Part shown: positions 58,536 to 64,000 of the stretch, piece by piece
How the letters are laid out: the number at the start of each line of letters is the position of its first letter
Position numbering within the stretch: position 1 is the stretch's first letter
Origin: Oscheius sp. JU75
Taxonomy: Eukaryota; Nematoda; Chromadorea; Rhabditida; Rhabditidae
DNA length: 64,000 bases
Assembly: GCA_037178855.1 (NCBI GenBank)
Contig: JASJZC010000007.1
Location: forward strand, 9,610,001 to 9,674,000
Direction: 5' to 3'
Notes under the pieces: model-generated
What the model was told of the DNA's origin: nothing
The model's database searches: none
The model's input: only the letters and a program-made list of their open reading frames with translations
Translations under genes and position numbers: made by a program

Positions 58536-61500
58536 ATGACTGAGCTTGATGCCCAGGAGATGATAAAAAGGGCCAATTCTGGGCCGAGAGACAAACGACC
58601 ACCTGGATCACGAAATCTAGTGGGAGATCCGAGCATTTCGCTGGAAGAAAAACTCCGATTCGTAATTTTATTGCCATTGAGGTTTTTTTTTACTAGTATT
58701 CGTTTACAAAACCATTTTCAGGGCCTTCATGTGCGTCTCCCTAGTAACGATATTCTTCGTGACATATTTCGGCTACATGCTGCCAATATTGCCATTACGA
58801 GCCTTGTGGTAAGACAAATTATCCAATTCTTCAAAGTCTTCAGGCCACGATTATACTGGTTTCTGGAAGGAAAATTGTATCGCTGGTTACAAAGCTTTAT
58901 CGCCTACTGGGGATACACTGCCGGATATGATAGTGAGTTCACGTTCATACTTTTTGAGTCAGGTTTACAGTCATCGAGTTCGGAGATATCCCTGACGAGG
59001 TCCTTAATGACGAACGTGTCCTGGTCATGTGCAACCACCAATCTACGGCTGATGTACCAACTCTCATGTCTGTTCTTCAATCCAAAGGAGTTGCAAGCAG
59101 AAAGGTATGCTTTCAATTTTTTTTTAAGTTTTTATGACAGCACAGACAAAATATTTAGCACATGAGAAAAAAGAAATCACTTAAATCTGGCTTTAGCTAT
59201 AACTGTGGGCTATCTCACTACTGGAACCAGAAAGTTCTTAGTTTGCATCACTGCGTCATAGTTTATGTTAAGAATTTCGTCATTTTGACCACATATACTG
59301 CTGAATCACCATTTAACTGATTATATAAGCATGACGAGCGTCTTTTACGGAAACTAACAAATTAAAGTAAGAAAAAACCGGTAAAAGGCGAACATCGGAC
59401 AGTACACATTTGGGATGACACTGGTTCAAGGTCCGCATAATTACCAGCAACTTAAAAGTTTGATATTACTTGAAGCTAGTCGGGGGGCCTCTTTGACGAC
59501 GCCGACAATACGATTAGTCACTCGTGGAATTGTTTGACAATGATGATCTAAACAAAAATTTGCTTGCAAAGCGATATGACTGTTGAGACAGCCAAGTTTT
59601 TATGTAAAACTGACGAATAGAAGGCTAGCGAAATCTATAAAATGTTGTTGCAGACCATTTGGCTCATGGACGTCATGTTCCGCTGGACTCCGTTCGGAGT
59701 TATTGGTCATAACCATGGAGACTACTTCATCACTCAGGGAAAAGCCTCAAGAGACAAGGAACTACTGAAGTAGGCATCCACAAAAAACAAAAGTTGTCCT
59801 GTACAGGCTGAAAGCTCATTTGAACGACGTTTTCTGGAATCGTGACCGACGCTGGATAATTCTCTTCCCTGAGGGTGGTTTCTACTACAAACGAGTGGAA
59901 TCCAGTCAAAAGTAAGCATTTTAACTTCTTTTTAAGTTTTTGATAGGTACGGAAAGCAAAACAACTTCCCCCACCTGGAGTACATCACCTTGCCACGTCA
60001 GGGAGCCGTCAAAGCCATCCTCGAGGAGGTCGGACCCCGCGACGGCGATGCTCCCCCGCGAAAACGATCACAAAGCCGCCTCGACATTGTAAAGGACGCT
60101 ATCGGAGCTGTGAGGGAGAAGAAATATGTGAAACGTGAGTTTATTTGACTTTTTGGGGGGACGGAGATCTTCCACACGTACACATTCATCAGGTTTGCTT
60201 TTTAATGAATCACAAGTTGAGCCGTAGATGCAACACCGTATTTCTCCTTATTTGTCTCGAACAGGTCTCGGAGCGCCAGAACGTACTGTTCGTGCAGATC
60301 GGCTATTTCCTGATTGGATGGGTTCGCTTTTCTGGTTACAGGAATAGGAGCTCCGAGAACGACGTTCATTGGTCTCCTGAAAGTTTCTCTGTCCTTCTGT
60401 CTCACTGCCTCTCTGCCTCTTTGTTTCCGTCACTCTGTCTATTTGTCTCTCTATCTCTCTATCTCTCTGTTCCTTGCACCTGAACGGTAACATTCCATAA
60501 GTATAGTTGAAAATGCCCCTTCCATGGAAAATTGGAGGAGAGAAGCCCATGATATCCTTGAGTATAGTTTGAATCTTCCTAGTCATCGATCCTTTCGGGT
60601 TATCAGCCTGAATCGGTACTTTTCTGCGTGCTGATACCGCTGTACCTGCACATAGATGTCATTTTCACCGAAGCTGTAACACGGAACAAGTTGGGCTCCA
60701 GTAGTGATGGCTAACTTGATAAACCCTTTTCTTTTATTCAGAGTAAGGATATGATGACCGGGATGAGCGTCCAGGGCTTCCTCGGCTCCTCCAACTACCA
60801 GTACACAAGCTTTCCCGGTCTCTTCACCTCCCAGAGTGTTCATTAAGCTTTCTTTGCTGCAGTCGATCATTCCATGCATCATAGCCCATTCTCTTCTGAA
60901 AACAGTAAAAGTGTCGTAAATCTGCTGGTTTTATGATCCTTCCCCAACTCCCAGTAAATCGAAATTTTGCAACGTTTCCCTACACCTACACCTTGAATGG
61001 GTTGCCTTGAATGTAAAAACATCTTTTTGTAGGTTCAAGGCTCATCCCTCCCAATACAAGGTGTTTTTACAACTTACCAATGTTTACCAACTTACAGCGC
61101 GCAAACCCCTTATCAATATTTACTACTATCGCTCTTACATAAACTGTAGTTGAAACCAAGAAACAGTTATCAGGAACAATCCTTTTGGTCGCAAAATACG
61201 ATAACCGAGCGAAGGACACTGGGAAACCCCCCCCTACGCCCCCGATTGCGATTGCATCATGGTCTAACCTGAGTGGAGTATAGAACTGGCCAACCAGTGT
61301 GCATAAGTAAAATGTTATATTGGGAAAGAGTTCGAGAACTCCCGTTCCGTTGGTGGAAAAACAGGACCAGCCTCCCATGGAGATGATTCCGTGTGGATGA
61401 TACCCGATCAGATAGTTCTGGATTCTGGTTAAACATCTTAAGTGTCGTAGTAAACCTTCTTCTCATCGTAATCCACCGTCTTGTGCAGTTTGACCGGAAA

Positions 61501-63470
61501 ATAGTCGGCATACCACTTGTACATCTTCAGATTCTTGACCCAGTTGATGGGATAGGCTCCTCTTTTGGGCGAATCCCAGTCGAAGTAGAGCCATACGGCA
61601 TAGGCAACTACCAAAAGCCAATATTGTGACCAGAACTGAAGGCTATCGACGCTCCAAAACACTAAAAAAACCCTTACCAGGTAGATAGGGATGATGAAAC
61701 TCAAGACGGGAAAGATTAGAGCGAGGAAGAAGAACTGTAGGATGCCCAGAGTTTGAAGTCGTCGTTCCAATGGGATATTGAGAGGAGCGAACTCAATACC
61801 CCAAAGATGACCCATGTCCTGAAAAATGAAGGAGTCTGTGCGGTTCACTACAATTATAAAAGTCGCGTCCGCGCTTCTCTCAGTCTCTCCCACGAAAACT
61901 GCTGTCAAAAATCGATGACGGCGCACCTGTTAAATACCAGCTGCACGGGGGCAAGGGAGCATTGACTTATGAAAACTGTTTACAAAGGGAAAGCTTTATC
62001 AAATATCAACACAAGTAAAGAGCTGGTTTCTTTTTATCAGGAGAGAATCGCAAGCTGGCTGATTGATTTTGTTAAACTACGTTTTGCAGTTACCCGGCCA
62101 CCGATCAAGTATATCCTGGACATCACAATCGCCTACCCGAATGGGATTCCTCTGAGTCTGGCAACGATTGGATTTGGAACTCGCGAGAAATGTGACATTG
62201 CCGTACACTACAATGTCTTCATGGCTGAAGATGTAAGTTTTTGGATTATTAGTTTTTGTAACCATTTCACATGACAAAAGCTTTCAAAGTTTCGTGGTTC
62301 TGTCTCCGCCCTCACTTATACCTTTATCCACTGTCTGCTCCTGTTACATTAACTTTGTCATTATGACTGGGTCTAATTCATCCCATGTGAGTGCCAATGT
62401 TTATTTTCTACTGTCAACCAATCTCTGTCCTATTGTCCAGATTACTCTGTGCCAGTCCGTCGCTTGTTACTCTCTGTTAGGCCTTTCTTTATTACCACTA
62501 TGGTATGTTAAAAAATACGAGTTCACTACCGAAGGACGTCCCCTTTTTACAAGATCCGCCTACGAGACAGATCTTCCGCACTTAAACATTCAATATTCAG
62601 TCACGCTTTGGCTCAAAAACTACCTGGATCTGGCTCCCGCAGAATTGTGAAACAATTTATAGCCTGATTCTCAACCAAGAGTAGGAGTATCGCCTCAAAA
62701 ATACTGACAATATCCGTCTATTTTCGCACAAAATCCGTCAAAGTCTTGTAGCTGAAATTTTGTCGGTTTTTTGGCGATACCCTAGAGCCAGAATGAGGCT
62801 AGAAATCAATCATGGTCACGTCTTTGATCCTTTAGATTCAATTTTGATCATCTTACCCAAATACCTGCGATTAAACCTGATCACTGATATTCTGTCCTTC
62901 CACTTCAAGAGCTAATGTAAAACTACATGGACAAAATTAGCGCGCTAACTATGTCCCCTTGCTGATCGGACAAAATTACAAAAAAGAAATTGACAGAGAC
63001 ATTTCGAAAAAAAAATTACCTCATTGCTTGCAGGTGCCATACGAATCGGATACGGAGCTTCGCGACTGGATGTACAAGGTCTACGAGGAGAACGACAAAA
63101 TGCTTGGTGAGTACCTAAAACTTCCTTATGGTTTAAAAAGCGACCAAAAACGGCTTACTGAAGTGTAACAACTGGACGCACGATATCAGTGTCCCCCCAG
63201 CCCTCGCCCTTTGGACCCTTGGTTTCCATCTTGGAAAACAAGGAGCCTTTATGGGCGCTTTGGGTTCGGTTCACGTTATCTAATCTCACCTGTGATATTT
63301 CAGCGAACTACTACGCGACTGGAAAATTCGTTGATGGAGATGACGGAGAGAGAATCAGCTTCTCTTGGGCCAAAATAATCGGACAGTACATCTTCTGGTC
63401 GATGTCGTTTTACCTGCAGTACAAAGCCTACTCGTTCATCATTATGGGCTTCTACCACTTCTTATTCTAA
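58536..63470 (+). CDS. PlsC-family lysophospholipid acyltransferase (LCLAT1/ACL-8-like)
   Basis: Transfers acyl groups to lysophospholipids in the ER. Ten exons (58536-58681, 58722-58808, 58844-58932, 58971-59104, 59654-59769, 59807-59911, 59947-60134, 62090-62232, 63034-63106, 63304-63470) encode 415 residues, phases consistent. Membrane segment MCVSLVTIFFVTYFGYMLP (about residues 51-69). Motif I is NHQSTADV (the H-x4-D catalytic pair, about residue 131), followed by WLMDVMFRWTPFG, and motif III FPEGG near residue 210. Then DITIAYPNG and a C-terminal pair of hydrophobic stretches (FWSMSFYLQYKAYSFIIMG). These match the LCLAT1/lysocardiolipin acyltransferase branch represented in C. elegans by ACL-8, -9 and -10. 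A TTTCCAG acceptor lies one base before the ATG. Intron 7 (1955 nt) contains a complete DGAT2-type gene on the other strand. Confidence 0.9.
60202..61815 (-). CDS. DGAT2/MOGAT-family acyltransferase nested in an intron
   Basis: Makes triacylglycerol from diacylglycerol, or diacylglycerol from monoacylglycerol. Six exons (61815-61678, 61635-61456, 61417-61269, 60895-60646, 60607-60480, 60376-60202) give 339 residues. Two hydrophobic segments near the N-terminus (LGILQFFFLALIFPVLSF; WLLVVAYAVWLYF) are followed by YFPVKLHKT, YLIGYHPHG (the HPHG active-site motif, residues 113-116), DCSKESL, VVGGAEEALDAHPG, RKGFIKLAI, PCYSFGENDIY, FHGRG, LPFRRPMNVVLG and ANPSNQEI. All family blocks are present. 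Three introns are 38-42 nt. A TTTTTCAG acceptor ends 3 nt before the ATG. The whole gene lies antisense within intron 7 of the PlsC-type acyltransferase. DGAT2 and MOGAT cannot be told apart by eye. Confidence 0.9.
60385..60478. repeat. Pyrimidine-rich low-complexity intron
   Basis: The last intron of the DGAT2-type gene consists almost entirely of degenerate tctgtctctctgcc-type units (purine-rich on the coding strand). Similar degenerate gacagag stretches occur at 38236-38282, 47404-47456, 50020-50051 and 63678-63710, all in introns or spacers. Confidence 0.7.
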
Positions 63471-64000
63471 GATGAGCTTCTCTTCACATTGTGACCACAA
63501 ATCCTTTCTTTAGTCCTTCAGGTGAATTAGGACCCTTTCGTTTACCGGTTACCCGTCTGTCATTATCCCAAGCTTCTGTGTAACATTTGAGGGCCTGAGT
63601 TTCGTGTATACAAGTTCGTGATTTTAATAATTGATAGCTTTATAAATAGCATAAAGGTTCTTCTTCAGCAACACCGGTGACAGCGTGAGACAGAGAGATA
63701 GAGAGAGACTTAGCCATGTCCCGCCCTCTCATACCATATTTTTTTCATCCTTCGTACGCTCCTCATCAATTCTATCAACTTCTTTACTTGAATGCTCAAC
63801 CCATCTGAGCAAGTCGGCAATCCTGTTCGACGCAATCAGCATTACGCCTGACCACGACCATTGTCGGCACCAACCTACCATTAATCAGAAGTTAAAATGG
63901 TAATGGTAGACGGATGTCCCCCTGTCTTTCTATCCTTGCGTGTCTTTTTTTAGCTTGTCTGTAGTAATTGGGAACACAAACATTCTTACAGGATGGAAGT
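63471..64000. other. Right-edge region without a supported gene
   Basis: Sequence after the acyltransferase stop. It contains a short purine-rich run (63678-63710) and a 72-codon frame (63685-63903) without motif. A downstream gene may start beyond the window. Confidence 0.5.

Overview
The window looks like nuclear DNA of a nematode, probably a rhabditid; the species cannot be fixed from the sequence. The evidence is: very short introns (often 34-42 nt) with AG/GTAAG donors and TTTTCAG acceptors; splice acceptors lying 1-10 nt before start codons with no matching 5' exon, as expected for spliced-leader trans-splicing; tandem chemoreceptor-like 7TM genes; and a tandem family of receptor L-domain proteins resembling the Caenorhabditis irld genes.

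Left half (1-34 kb): a receptor cluster. Five genes encode secreted or GPI-anchored proteins built from one repeated receptor L-domain module. The module counts are 1 (1067-2236, +), 3 (6745-9874, -), 5 (12302-17824, -), 4 (20042-24027, -) and 4 (24519-28728, -). Each module uses three exons, and every intron inside the modules is phase 1, so whole exons can be duplicated without breaking the frame. Three intact paralogous 7TM genes with near-identical exon lengths (4800-6078, 10114-11404, 30404-31612, all -) are interleaved with them, with a 7TM pseudogene (32026-32930) and several irld relics at the edge. A family-1 beta-glucosidase/klotho-like gene (2671-4667, +) and a hAT transposase relic (19229-20001) lie in the same cluster.

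Right half: a conserved, housekeeping block. It holds glutamine synthetase (35376-37017, +), a one-exon neuropeptide precursor encoding a W(X6)W-amide (37253-37438, -), cytosolic tryptophanyl-tRNA synthetase (38926-41383, -), a gene-poor repeat-rich stretch (41.4-52.3 kb) with one tentative single-pass membrane protein gene and a RING-finger relic, a membrane-anchored flavin monoamine oxidase (52317-55501, +) followed by two broken copies of itself, and a PlsC-type lysophospholipid acyltransferase (58536-63470, +) whose largest intron carries a complete DGAT2-family acyltransferase gene on the opposite strand (60202-61815, -).

Gene models were built by hand from splice signals and checked by exon phase; all exons of the named genes stay in phase except for one homopolymer frameshift in the 5-module irld gene and one near the N-terminus of the beta-glucosidase.
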